Source: Clarkia xantiana subsp. parviflora
Taxonomy: Eukaryota; Streptophyta; Magnoliopsida; Myrtales; Onagraceae
Assembly (NCBI GenBank): GCA_036873135.1
Contig: JAPTYO010000015.1
Location: forward strand, 679,339-743,338
Direction of reading: 5' to 3'
Length of the DNA stretch: 64,000 nt
In this document: positions 20,001 through 28,487 of the stretch, piece by piece
How the letters are laid out: every line of letters begins with the position of its first letter
Position numbering within the stretch: position 1 is the stretch's first letter
Notes under the pieces: model-generated
The model's database searches: none
Told to the model about the DNA's origin: nothing
Seen by the model: the letters and a program-made list of their open reading frames with translations, nothing else
Position numbers and translations under genes: made by a program

Positions 20001-22726
20001 CGCCACCTCCCGTTACTCTTTCGCACCAGCACTGGGTTAGCCACCCAAGTCTGGAATCGGAGCTCCTTGATGAACCCAGCATCGAGCAGTCTGCCAACCT
20101 CCTGCTGAATCGCGATCCTCTTGTCTGCGCCCATCGGACGCCTCCTCTGCGCGATAGGCTTGATCGCGGGGTCAATCTTGAGCTCGTGCACTATCACGTC
20201 GGGACTGATTCCTGGCATATCACTTGGGGACCAGGCAAACAGCTCCTTGAACTCCTTCAAGAGCTCGATCAACTCTCGTGCTCTTTCATCCGACAGGGCA
20301 GAGCCGATTTTCACCTTCCGCTGAGGCCCATCGATTTCCACTTCCTTCAAATCCTCCATGGGGGCGGGACGCCCATACTCTTCTCGAGGATCGGTATCTG
20401 TCTGAAGAACAGTCATGGTCTCCCTCCTTCTTCGTCGGGTGGCATTAACATAGCATTTCCGCGACGCCACCTGGTCACCCTTGACCTCTCCTACTCCGTT
20501 ATCAGTTGGGAACTTCATCTTCTGATGGACCGTTGAGGCGACTGCCATGAGGGGGTTGATAGTGGTCCTCCCAATGATCGCGTTATATGCCCCCGCGGAC
20601 TCCACCACGACGAAATCTACGTTCCGCCTCTCCATCTTCCAGCCACTACCAAACTCTACTGGTAAGGTAATCATTCCTAGTGGGTAGGAAGTCGAGCCAG
20701 AGAATCCCACCATCGGGAAGTCCACCTGCGTAAGGTCCTTCTTCGTCTTTCCCATAGCTTCCAGAGCATCCATGAAAAGAATATCGGAGGAACTCCCTCC
20801 GTCTATCAGGATCCGCTTCATCTCGAATCCATCCACGTCCAGGGTCACAACCAGGGCGTCGTCATGAGGGCTCTCCACGCCTACTAGATCCTCCTTCGAG
20901 AACGAAATTTCCATTTCCTCCTTCAGGGTCCACGATCGGGACCTTTTTCCTAACACCACTGCAGCAGAGATGCGCGAAGCATAGTTTTCGCGAGAAGCAG
21001 AGGTATCACCTCCCGCTGCCATTCCTCCATGGATGACGTTGATGGTTCCGCGCCTCTCTCGGCGGGCTCCCGATCCTGGGGCTTCTTGCTCCACCTTCTT
21101 CTTCTTTGGGGATCGGTCGCGAGATTTCGAACGGGAGCGGGACCTACTTCTGGAACGAGATCGACATCGTCCCTTCCCGACAAATTCCTTCAGCTTCCCC
21201 TTCTGGATCAGCTTCTCAATTTCTTTCTTCAGCTCCCGACAATTTTCGGTGTCGTGACCACTGGCTCGATGGTAACGACAGTAGCGATCTGGGCGGCCTC
21301 CCAGGTACTCGCCTTCTTTCCTTGGGGGGTATCGGACGAGGCCTTGTCGCTCCATCACGGCTAATACAGAGGCCATCGAGGTGTTGATGGGGGTAGCGCG
21401 ACCCTCTCGATTGTCTTTCCCCGCGGGACGCTTGTCTTCTTTTCGGTCGGGACGGCCTCGGTTTCTACTCCCCTCCGACTTATCGCTTCTCCTGCGATCT
21501 TCCGACAGCTTGGATGACGTCTTTCCTCTCCCCGATTTCGGGGGATCTAGCTCTCCAGCAGCGATTTTTGACTCCTGGACATCAATTTGCTGCTTCACCC
21601 TCGCTTGCAGGGCCTCCATACTCCATATAGCCTTCGCGGCTACACTGTGCATTAGATCGGAGCCATACGGAGCACTTAGGTTATGCAGGAAAGTACGTAT
21701 CATCTCTCCCTCCGAGATTTCTTCATCAATCTCCGCAGCGCTGGCAGTGAACCGTTGGTAATAATACGCCAACGATTCATCAGGTCTCTGCACCACCTTG
21801 GTTAGGGTCCTCACGCTTTTCAAGAGGCGTCTTCGTCCTTGGTACTGCTTGATGAAGCGGTCGTGCATGTCGGCCCAGCAGGTGATACTTCCTGGCGGAA
21901 GGCTAAAGAACCAGGTCATGGCCCTCTCTCCTAGGGTTATCGGGAACAGCGAGCATATCAAATCTTCGTTTGAGGTCCTACCCATGCATGCCTGAACGTG
22001 TCTTTGTACATGGCGGACCGGGTCTCCTTCCCCATCATATGCTTCGATCGTCGGGATACCTATCCCTGGCGGGGCAACGGTGTCGATCAGCCGCGGTACG
22101 AAAGGATGGCTGGATCGATCCCTGAGCTCCGAGGTCATCTGCTTTTGGTCGCCCGTATAGATGCTAATGATTCTTACCACCTGGTCGGCGGTGAGGGGAC
22201 CATTCAGGGGGATGGTCCTATTCTGCACTGGCCCAGGGCCGTCAACCACGAACTTCTCTGGTTGCCTAGGTTCCTTACCCTTATCCCGAGGCGGAACCTC
22301 CTGCTCCTCTGGGTCCACCCTCGACGGGGGTGGCGGTAACTCTTCTCGCGGAGGCAACTCCCCCATCTTTCTAGCGGCCTCTCTTTTGTCCAGCAGAGCC
22401 TCCATGGCAGCCAGGAACATTGGCATGGCCTCCGCCACTGCCTTGGCCAACTCCGAGTTCGAAGACGACCCTTCTTCCCTTCGCGGGGCATCTCCAGCTC
22501 CAGGGCCCACCGGGTTTGGTGGAGCATCATCCTCCCCCCTATGAGGGACCTCTTGCCTGTCCCTTCCAGCGTCTCGGACTGAGACCTCATCACCATGTCC
22601 CCCTGTCTGAGAAAGGGCAGGGTTCTCACCTTGTTCAGCGACGCGTTCCGGCAACGGGGAATTCACAGTTCCTGCGGGACGAGAACTGCCGGCCGGAACT
22701 TGCTTCTTCTTGCCACCACCGGCCAT
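17075..22726 (-). CDS. Element B gag-pol polyprotein, intact
   Basis: One 1883-aa ORF from the ATG at 22726. Domains: gag capsid region (retrotransposon gag type) about 225-400; a CCHC-like knuckle written as CRYHRASGHDTENC (C-x2-H-x4-H-x4-C) near 482; an Arg-Ser dipeptide stretch about 518-540; protease with LIDGGSSSDI near 640; reverse transcriptase with YVDD near 1010; gypsy RNase H; archaeal-type RNase H starting at YTDGSS near 1310; integrase with HHCC zinc region about 1540-1580, DNG near 1667 and the glutamate of TNGQVES near 1703; and an SPKWEGPYKI C-terminus. There is no chromodomain. It makes capsid, cDNA and integrase for transposition. Gag and pol are in one frame without shift. 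The ATG lies about 35 bp from the PBS. Confidence 0.95.
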   Translation of the reverse strand: MAGGGKKKQVPAGSSRPAGTVNSPLPERVAEQGENPALSQTGGHGDEVSVRDAGRDRQEVPHRGEDDAPPNPVGPGAGDAPRREEGSSSNSELAKAVAEAMPMFLAAMEALLDKREAARKMGELPPREELPPPPSRVDPEEQEVPPRDKGKEPRQPEKFVVDGPGPVQNRTIPLNGPLTADQVVRIISIYTGDQKQMTSELRDRSSHPFVPRLIDTVAPPGIGIPTIEAYDGEGDPVRHVQRHVQACMGRTSNEDLICSLFPITLGERAMTWFFSLPPGSITCWADMHDRFIKQYQGRRRLLKSVRTLTKVVQRPDESLAYYYQRFTASAAEIDEEISEGEMIRTFLHNLSAPYGSDLMHSVAAKAIWSMEALQARVKQQIDVQESKIAAGELDPPKSGRGKTSSKLSEDRRRSDKSEGSRNRGRPDRKEDKRPAGKDNREGRATPINTSMASVLAVMERQGLVRYPPRKEGEYLGGRPDRYCRYHRASGHDTENCRELKKEIEKLIQKGKLKEFVGKGRCRSRSRSRSRSRSKSRDRSPKKKKVEQEAPGSGARRERRGTINVIHGGMAAGGDTSASRENYASRISAAVVLGKRSRSWTLKEEMEISFSKEDLVGVESPHDDALVVTLDVDGFEMKRILIDGGSSSDILFMDALEAMGKTKKDLTQVDFPMVGFSGSTSYPLGMITLPVEFGSGWKMERRNVDFVVVESAGAYNAIIGRTTINPLMAVASTVHQKMKFPTDNGVGEVKGDQVASRKCYVNATRRRRRETMTVLQTDTDPREEYGRPAPMEDLKEVEIDGPQRKVKIGSALSDERARELIELLKEFKELFAWSPSDMPGISPDVIVHELKIDPAIKPIAQRRRPMGADKRIAIQQEVGRLLDAGFIKELRFQTWVANPVLVRKSNGRWRMCVDFRDLNKACPKDCYPLPRIDQLVDATSGHELLSFMDAYSGYNQIKMAKEDAPHTAFYADSDVYHYDVMPFGLINAGATYQRMVNKLFGDMLGKTMEAYVDDMLVKSRQAGDHVQNLAAAFERMKFHQVRLNPDKCAFGVNSGKFLGFMVSQRGIEVNPEKLRAIEEMQSPKNHREVQVLNGRLAAMNRFLSKASDRAMPFFDVLRANKKFEWTNKCEEAFQALKQHLRTLPPLAKPVPGEPLYLYLAVSDVAVSSVLIKIVKGNQVPIYYVSKALAKSEINYPAIEKYLFALIIAARKLRPYFHAHEVTVLTNQPLKHFLNRPEASGRLVKWAIELTEFRIHFAPRTAIKGQALADFIAESTAPDLEATGPAEGATMEEVPTTEQQPEQPNEGNTWEMYTDGSSSVEGSGAGFVLIPPDGGEPLRYALALTFKATNNEAEYEALITGLKIAKGTGVDHLKVKCDASLVVNQVQGNYEAKSPTMKKYLHEVQTLKGNFKSFDIEAIPREENTEADALSKFALGVAPEENRRVHFLERVIISNIDPVEVCAVGTRSEEEGEPTWMTPMVTYLTTGVLPDDKTAAVRVRRIADNYAMVDNQLYKKGYVKPFLKCVAEPDTNRILRELHEGVAACHEGARSLVRKALNLGYYWPSMNKEATAMVQSCDACQRYAPNIVAPAADLMPISSAWPFAQWGIDLVGPLPQARGQCKYLLVAIDYFSKWIEAKALARTTGQQILRFLQTQIISRYGVPRVLISDNGPPFNGAQLKEYLEELNIEHRTASVRHAQTNGQVESANKIVMDGLKKRVYALQGHWLDELENVLWAVRTTPKQSTGETPFGLVYGTEAVAPVEIAVASHRAKYYEPLTNEEMRRLDLDLLEEKRWKADEVQARMRLATARYYNRRVRSRQFFVGELVWRRNEFVHQDQINKLSPKWEGPYKIVGMPVPNAYKLEDLEGKTLKHSFSGEHLKKYHV

Positions 22727-22760
22727 TGATCTGGTAGAAACTATTTTGACTTTTTGTAAG

Positions 22761-22778
22761 TTCCCACAGACGGCGCCA
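22761..22778 (-). other. Primer binding site of element B
   Basis: TGGCGCCGTCTGTGGGAA on the minus strand, one base after the 5' LTR. Confidence 0.85.
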
Positions 22779-22779
22779 A

Positions 22780-23521
22780 TGTTGGATCACGGGTGAAGCT
22801 CCGTTACGTCCTTGACGGAATGTTCGGACTCCTAAGCTCCGCGTGGTCCTGCACAAGGGGATGACCTGGGTGGTGACCCAGAATCCCTCTCCGATGCTTA
22901 AATGAGTACAGTAATCAATGGGGTGGTAAGCCAAAGTCTAAGCTCGTAATTCAATTAGGGTTTTCTGGGGTAACTTCCTCCTTTATATAGGAGACGAAGT
23001 CACCCAGAGTTACCTGGGGCCAGGCTTGGCCGTTATGGTCATGATTCCGTATATCTCGGGGGATTCCGTATAATTCGCCCCACGCTCCGCGTATCTTACC
23101 CATACTCCGTGTATCTCGGGCACGCCCTGCGTATCTCGGGGAAACTTATCCGTTATCTTCAACCGTCTCCCACTACTCTACCTGGTAGGCGGGTTTCTCG
23201 GTCTTATCCTCTGATCCCAAGTCCTAACTCCTGTCGGGGACTCCAGAGTTGTTCCGTTCTAGATCACCACCCAGGACCTTCAGTCTCTGCGGGACAGGTC
23301 CAGCCTCTGCGGGGCTTTATCATCGGAGCCTTTATCAAGGCATATCGGGGCCTACTCAGAGGCTTCTTATCGGGAGCGTACAGCTCTTATGTCGGGCCCG
23401 CCTACGTCGGGGCTCTTCGTACTGGACCTCTGGGCCTTCCGGGCCTTTACGAGGCCCCCTGGACTTACTTGCCGTCCATTGGATGTTTAACGGGGCTAAC
23501 GATTGCTATCGGAACCCATCA
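22780..23521 (-). repeat. 5' LTR of element B
   Basis: 742 bp, identical by eye to 13502-14243; the TATA box TATATAAA is at 22982-22989 on the minus strand. Confidence 0.93.
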
Positions 23522-23526
23522 GGTAT

Positions 23527-24078
23527 GAGACTAGGGTTGCAATCAGGCTACTTTCTTAAAGACGTATGATATGATAAAGGTAGGGTCACTAGAGGCTAAT
23601 TGCACAATCCACCCAATAATGCATTGCTAATAAATGTTGCATTAGAGAGTGGGAGGCCAGCTTAGAAGCACCTATTTAGGAAGATATGCAAATGAGTGTT
23701 GAGAGAAGTCGATGGAGAACTACCAAATCCGGGGACTTTGATTTGTTTGTACCAATATGTCATCGATCTGCTGGGTTGGTTGGTGAGTTACCCAAAAAAA
23801 CATTGAGAAAGGTCAAGAATATTTGTTTTACGAAATTATCAGCGGTCTAATTTATGATATGTCATGAATCGTGTTTTCTCTCACCATCTACATAAATATA
23901 TTATATGTATAGATAATTTTTTGTTAACTTGATTGGAAAAATAATATTTCTTTCAACCCTCTAGCTTGAAATTTTTGCTATTTTTTAAAAAAGAATTATC
24001 ATAATAAAGTTAGATGACTTAAATTTGCATAATATATAACATAATCAGTACATTAACTATGTTTTAATATAATTTTAA
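23527..24078. other. Host noncoding DNA
   Basis: No gene, repeat or motif is recognised. It continues the sequence before 13497 across the element B insertion. Confidence 0.4.
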
Positions 24079-24847
24079 GGGTTAAGAACACAATAGGGGC
24101 CTGAATGTTTGCCCCATGTTGCCAAAAGGGGTCTAAATTGAAAAAAAAACGTATTATTAAGGGTCTGAATTTTGAATTTTGTTGATAATCGAGTTTCCGT
24201 CCAAATTTGCTGTTAAATGTAACGGAAATATGTGAAATAACAGAATTACCCTTTTGCAATTATTATACAATTTATCTGTTTAATTAATGAAATGTGAAAT
24301 GTCTAAAATACCCCTGCACACTAATTATGTCCTAAGGCCACCACGGCCACGGCCACCGACCACCACCCAGCTCTGGCGACCACCACTCCAGCTTCGGCGA
24401 CCACCACCCCAGCTCCGGCGACCACCACCCCAGCTCCGGCGGCCCAAAAAAGCTCTGATCGGAGCTCCATGGCTCCGATTCGGGGCCACGGAGCTCTGAT
24501 CTGGAGCTCTGTGGCCCCGAATCGGAGTCACGGGCTCCGATCGGAGCTTTTTTGGGTCGCCGGAGGGGGTGGTGGTCGTCGGAGCTGGGGTGGTGGTCGC
24601 CGGAGCTGTGGTGGCTTAAAGGGTATTTTGGTCTTTTTAGGTCAAACATGTGAGGGACACACTTTGGTCAAAGGGCATTTTCGGGTTTTCAAATTATTTT
24701 CGGTCACATGCCAAGCATGTGACCACTTTCCGTCACTTTTAACAGAAAAAATAGACGGAGACCTCACTTATACACAAAACTCAAAATTCAGGCCCTTAAT
24801 AATACGTTTTTTCAATTCAGACCCCTTTTGGCAACATGGGCAAACCC
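24079..24847. mobile_element. Foldback Mutator-like MITE 1
   Basis: 769 bp, flanked by a perfect 9-bp duplication TAATTTTAA (24070-24078 and 24848-24856), the size expected for Mutator-like elements. The ends are GGGTT...AACCC, and the two halves are inverted copies over most of their length: for example ATGTTGCCAAAAGGGGTCT on the left and its complement on the right near 24815-24840. The centre is a GC-rich palindrome around AGCTCCGATCGGAGC-type sequence with clustered CACCAC/GTGGTG. It encodes no transposase; the open frames are composition artefacts. A second family member is at 39452-40350. Confidence 0.85.
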
Positions 24848-24856
24848 TAATTTTAA

Positions 24857-26329
24857 TTTACTTGTTAGTATTTGGTATTTGACTAATTCAAAAGTATTAA
24901 TTACAGCATACATGGTTTGATTTACCTAATTAAGGATGCTCAACCTAACTCGAAGCGTGTCAAATCTGATCGCATAATTTGGAAGGCCATATATAGCATG
25001 CACCCTAGCGGGTAGAGCCCCTCGTCTTGACCAATTGATTCATAATTAATCTATAGTTTTTGATCGATTGCGTGAGCTATGAGGCTCACTTTGCCAGAAT
25101 CGTTCTTGATTGTTCTCTTTGACCAGAAGACCAAATGTAGCATAGCTCGGGTCAAGACAAGCTCTTAACAAGGTGAATCGAGTGGGTACTATTAATCAAC
25201 TTTTTTTATACGTGAGGTACTAAATAAATATATAAATATATTAACAAAAAAAACATTGAAAGGTATTAAAACGTCACACTACATATAGAACTTTTCTATT
25301 CTTACTCTGAGATTTTTCATCTCAGTGTCCAAAAAAAAAAATTAAAACTATAAGGATTAAACCATATAATAAAAACATTTAGTTATTCACTTCGGACTCA
25401 TCATCTACGCTACTATTACAGTATATACTTTCTATAAGATAATTATTATTTTAAACCCTTTTTTTCATCAACTGTTGTTTTGAAAAGTATCACATCCCTT
25501 CCCTTCAATCAAGTCCTCATCGTCCTCTTTCATCAACATTCAGTTCAAGTTCATTCACCAATTACCATCCATTTCTTTTCTTTTTTTTTAAATACATCGA
25601 CCATCCATTTCAGAACTATAATATTACTAATAATAATTTCAACTTTTTAGTCCATTTCATTTCACGTATTATGTATAAAACATATATTAATCTATATTAA
25701 TATTAAATAATTTAAACTAAAACTATCATAATGTTGATCTATTCTATATAATACACAATAATTTTAAATATTATCATACAATAAAATTAATATTTTATTT
25801 GTTTCATTTCATTTCATTTCTTTGTATTTATATTTTCTATCTTAATTTTTTTTTATAGTTAATTCCTTTTAAATTTAAATTTTGAGATATTAGTTAAACT
25901 TTACACGCACCGTGAGACACACTATGCAATTAGTGTACATAATAAATGTTAAATGTACGTTTGTTAGTTTTTTTGGACTTTGAGTTTTCAATATTTTGTC
26001 AGGATTTTGTTTTGTTAAACTAAATTTTGATCATATGTTTCAATATCATAAGAAAATTATTAAATCTATTATTCATATCAATTAGTGAATCCCAACCCGT
26101 TTTAAAACAATTGTGTTTTTTCTTATAATATTTGTATAGACTATTCAAAGTTTTTAGTGAGAATATCCAATAAATAGTATCGTCATCGTCGTTGTTGAGA
26201 AAATTAGGATCAAGTGTGTGTTATATATGAACCAACTTGTGATAATGTGACTGATACACATGTGTCAAATATGTGTCACATAGATATTAATAATTAAATA
26301 TAGTATTTTTTTCAATATATAATAAAAAA
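24857..26329. other. AT-rich noncoding DNA
   Basis: About 1.5 kb of AT-rich sequence with short homopolymers. No open frame, terminal repeat or RNA gene was supported on either strand. Confidence 0.4.
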
Positions 26330-26577
26330 AAAGGGTTAAAGGTACTTTTCAGACCACATAATTGACCGAATGTGGCTTTTAGTACTGGATGTTTGGTTTT
26401 GTATACTTTTGGTACCAAACGTTTGAAAAAAATATTACTTTTGGTACATCCGTTAGTGGCCGTTAGTTTTGGCCATTAAATTACATGTGCAAGTCATGTG
26501 ACCGACCCTAAACTTTTGATTTTGTTCAGTTTAATCCCCCAAGTATATTCCTAACTTTATTGTATTTTGTAAACACT
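26330..26577. repeat. Half of a foldback MITE
   Basis: GGGTTAAAGGTACTTTTCAGACC, then TTTTGGTACCAAACG, ACATGTGCAAGTCATGTGACC and a run resembling TTGTTCAGTTTAATCCC. These match one arm of the foldback at 41461-41940. The opposite arm is missing, so the copy looks truncated. Confidence 0.45.
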
Positions 26578-27101
26578 CGATTTTGACCCGGACGTAACGA
26601 CGTTACACATAATACGTCAATTTTGGACGCATCAAGCCACGAAGTCTCCAAGAAATGCTTAAGTGCATATTACGAAATTATTATAAACATATTTTAAAAT
26701 ATTTTGAATATATTTAATATTTTCGGAATATTTAAATATATTTATATATAATAATTAGTTTTTTTTTTTAATTTTTAGACAATTATCTGTTAGGTATTTA
26801 TCTATAGATATTATCTTTTATTTAAAGGTAATTATCCGTTGAGGTATATATCCCTAGGAATTATTTGTAAGCTAACTATCTGTTAGGATTTTTTATTTAA
26901 ATTTTATCTGTAATCTAAATTAAATTTTTACTATAAATATGGGTTCAGTTCTAAATATAATACACATAGAAAATAACACAAAAAATTCTCATTACTGTGC
27001 TTTTTCAACCGATCAATAATTTGATTTGGTTTGATTTTATTTATTATTGTTATCATTATTATTTGTTTGCTTGGTTGTTTCCAACTTACTCAACTATCTG
27101 C
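26578..27101. repeat. Possible solo LTR
   Basis: It starts TGTAAACACTCGATTTTGACC, contains ACTATAAATATGGG near 26930 and a poly(A)-signal-like region, and could end TCTGCA near 27101. No clear target duplication was found, so this is tentative. Confidence 0.3.
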
Positions 27102-27137
27102 ATGATCGAGTCTGCTGCCTGCCTCCTTGGCCACTAC

Positions 27138-27212
27138 TAGGGGTGAGCAAATTACCCAGTTGGAACCGGACATTTGGGTAGGTTCCGGGTAGATGTAAAC
27201 GGTTCTGGTATG
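27138..27212. repeat. Left part of a hAT-like nonautonomous element
   Basis: TAGGGGTGAGCAAA resembles plant hAT terminal repeats and is followed by GGAACC/GGTTCC-rich sequence. This is interrupted by element C and continues at 38123-38350 (GTTCCGGG, GGGTACCC, CCCGGAACC). The right terminus is not visible. Confidence 0.4.
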
Positions 27213-27928
27213 TGTTGGATCACGGTGGAACTCCGGCACGGACTCTGACGGCGATCCTAGCTCCTTTGCTCCACGCAATCCTGCAAGAGGGGACAGACCG
27301 GGCGGTGACCCAGAATCCCTCTCCGATGCTTAAATGAGTGTCTAGTACGAACTGGCAAGCAGTAATCTCAAAGAGTATAATTCAACGTAAGTCATCTGAG
27401 GTGATCTCTTACCCTTTTATAGGCGAAGAGACACCTCAGTTACCTGGTGAACCGTTGGGGGTGGTTAGCCCGTATCCCGCGTATCTCGGGGATGATCCCG
27501 CCTATTTAGGCCATGATCTCGCTTATCTCGGCCACGCCCCGCGTATCTAGGCCACGCTCCGTGTATCTTAACCACGTTCCGCGTATCTTGGCCACGCCCC
27601 GCGTATCCCGGCCTTATCCTCTGATAACGAGTCCCGACTCCCGTCGGGGGCTCCAGAGTTATCTCGTTGTGTCACCGCTCGGGGCCCCTCGTCATCGTGA
27701 CAGGGCCTATTCTTCTCAGGGATTCGTCATCGGGGCCTACTTAGAGGCTTTTCATCGGGATCTTCCAGCTCGTCTATCGGGACCGACTCTGTCGGGACCT
27801 TTCATCATCGGGACTCCCTTCGTCGGGACCCTTTACCTTGACCATCTTGGCCTTCGTTCCGGGCCCACCAGGCCTATTTGTCGTTTCCTCGCTGTTAATG
27901 GGCCTAACGGCTGTGACCGAACCCATCA
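27213..27928 (-). repeat. 3' LTR of element C
   Basis: 716 bp, TG...CA on the minus strand; TATAAAAG at 27414-27421. GC-rich short subrepeats (CGCGTATCTCGGCCACGCC type) occupy about 27475-27605. Confidence 0.93.
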
Positions 27929-27951
27929 TTTGCCCCCAAGACATGAGGGAC
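27929..27951 (-). other. Polypurine tract of element C
   Basis: CATGTCTTGGGGGCAAA on the minus strand abuts the 3' LTR start TGATGGG. Confidence 0.75.
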
Positions 27952-28320
27952 TTTTAGTTCGTCGTGTCTTTCAACTCTCGACCCCCCGACCTCCCGATAT
28001 TAGGATCGGGGATCTTTCCCTTGGCTCAGTCACTCAATTACCAGTCTTCTCCTTCACGTTTCCTCAGTGCTTTGTGGATAACTGCCAAATCCAAGGGGAC
28101 TCCTCGAGTCCCTAGTTCATTAAATGCAGTAGATAGTGAAGCGACGTTTTCGGCCCTCGTGCCTGATTTTTCGCGCTTGCTCTTTTCTGAAAAGTGCTTT
28201 TCAGGCCGTTTCATCATTACGTCCGTTGTCCTTCTGCACGTTTCATCTCAACGGTCCAGATTAAAACTCTTCGACTTCGACGATTCGGATCGAAGTGTCC
28301 CTTCAACTGTCCTCTTCGCC

Positions 28321-28327
28321 TATAAAA
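28321..28327 (+). promoter_or_regulatory. TATA box of element C antisense gene
   Basis: CTCTTCGCCTATAAAA ends here, about 160 bp before the aORF ATG. The same 16 bases occur on the minus strand around the LTR TATA box of this element. Confidence 0.65.
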
Positions 28328-28487
28328 CCCTAGCCACGGGCACAGTTTAACTTTTACCGTTTCCGAATTCTCAAAAGCTCTCTGCAACTTCTCTGCGAAT
28401 TCAAGCCCTGCAATTCCGAAGGTCTCAGAGTTTCTCCGGTCATCTTTCCGGCGACGCCCAGCTCAATCCTTCAACCTTCAATTCATC

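Larger units (their letters stand above)
13502..23521 (-). mobile_element. Element B: intact Tat-type Ty3/gypsy LTR retrotransposon
   Basis: 10.0 kb on the minus strand. Both 742-bp LTRs look identical by eye, and the flanks carry the perfect duplication GGTAT (13497-13501 and 23522-23526). Order in transcription direction: 5' LTR (high coordinates), PBS, one long gag-pol ORF, minisatellite, antisense gene, PPT, 3' LTR. Identical LTRs and an open polyprotein mark it as the youngest and most probably autonomous element of the window. It is inserted in anonymous host DNA beside the inverted copia LTRs. Confidence 0.95.

Noticed and set aside
17311..22737. Many open frames antisense to the B gag-pol (for example 19613-20536, 307 aa)
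   Set aside because: They are shadows of the polyprotein codon bias. Collinear shadows appear in C, D and E only because the coding strand is conserved.
24287..24882. ORFs on both strands in the GC-rich MITE core
   Set aside because: Low-complexity palindromic sequence; translations are Pro/Arg or Gly/Trp repeats without homology.
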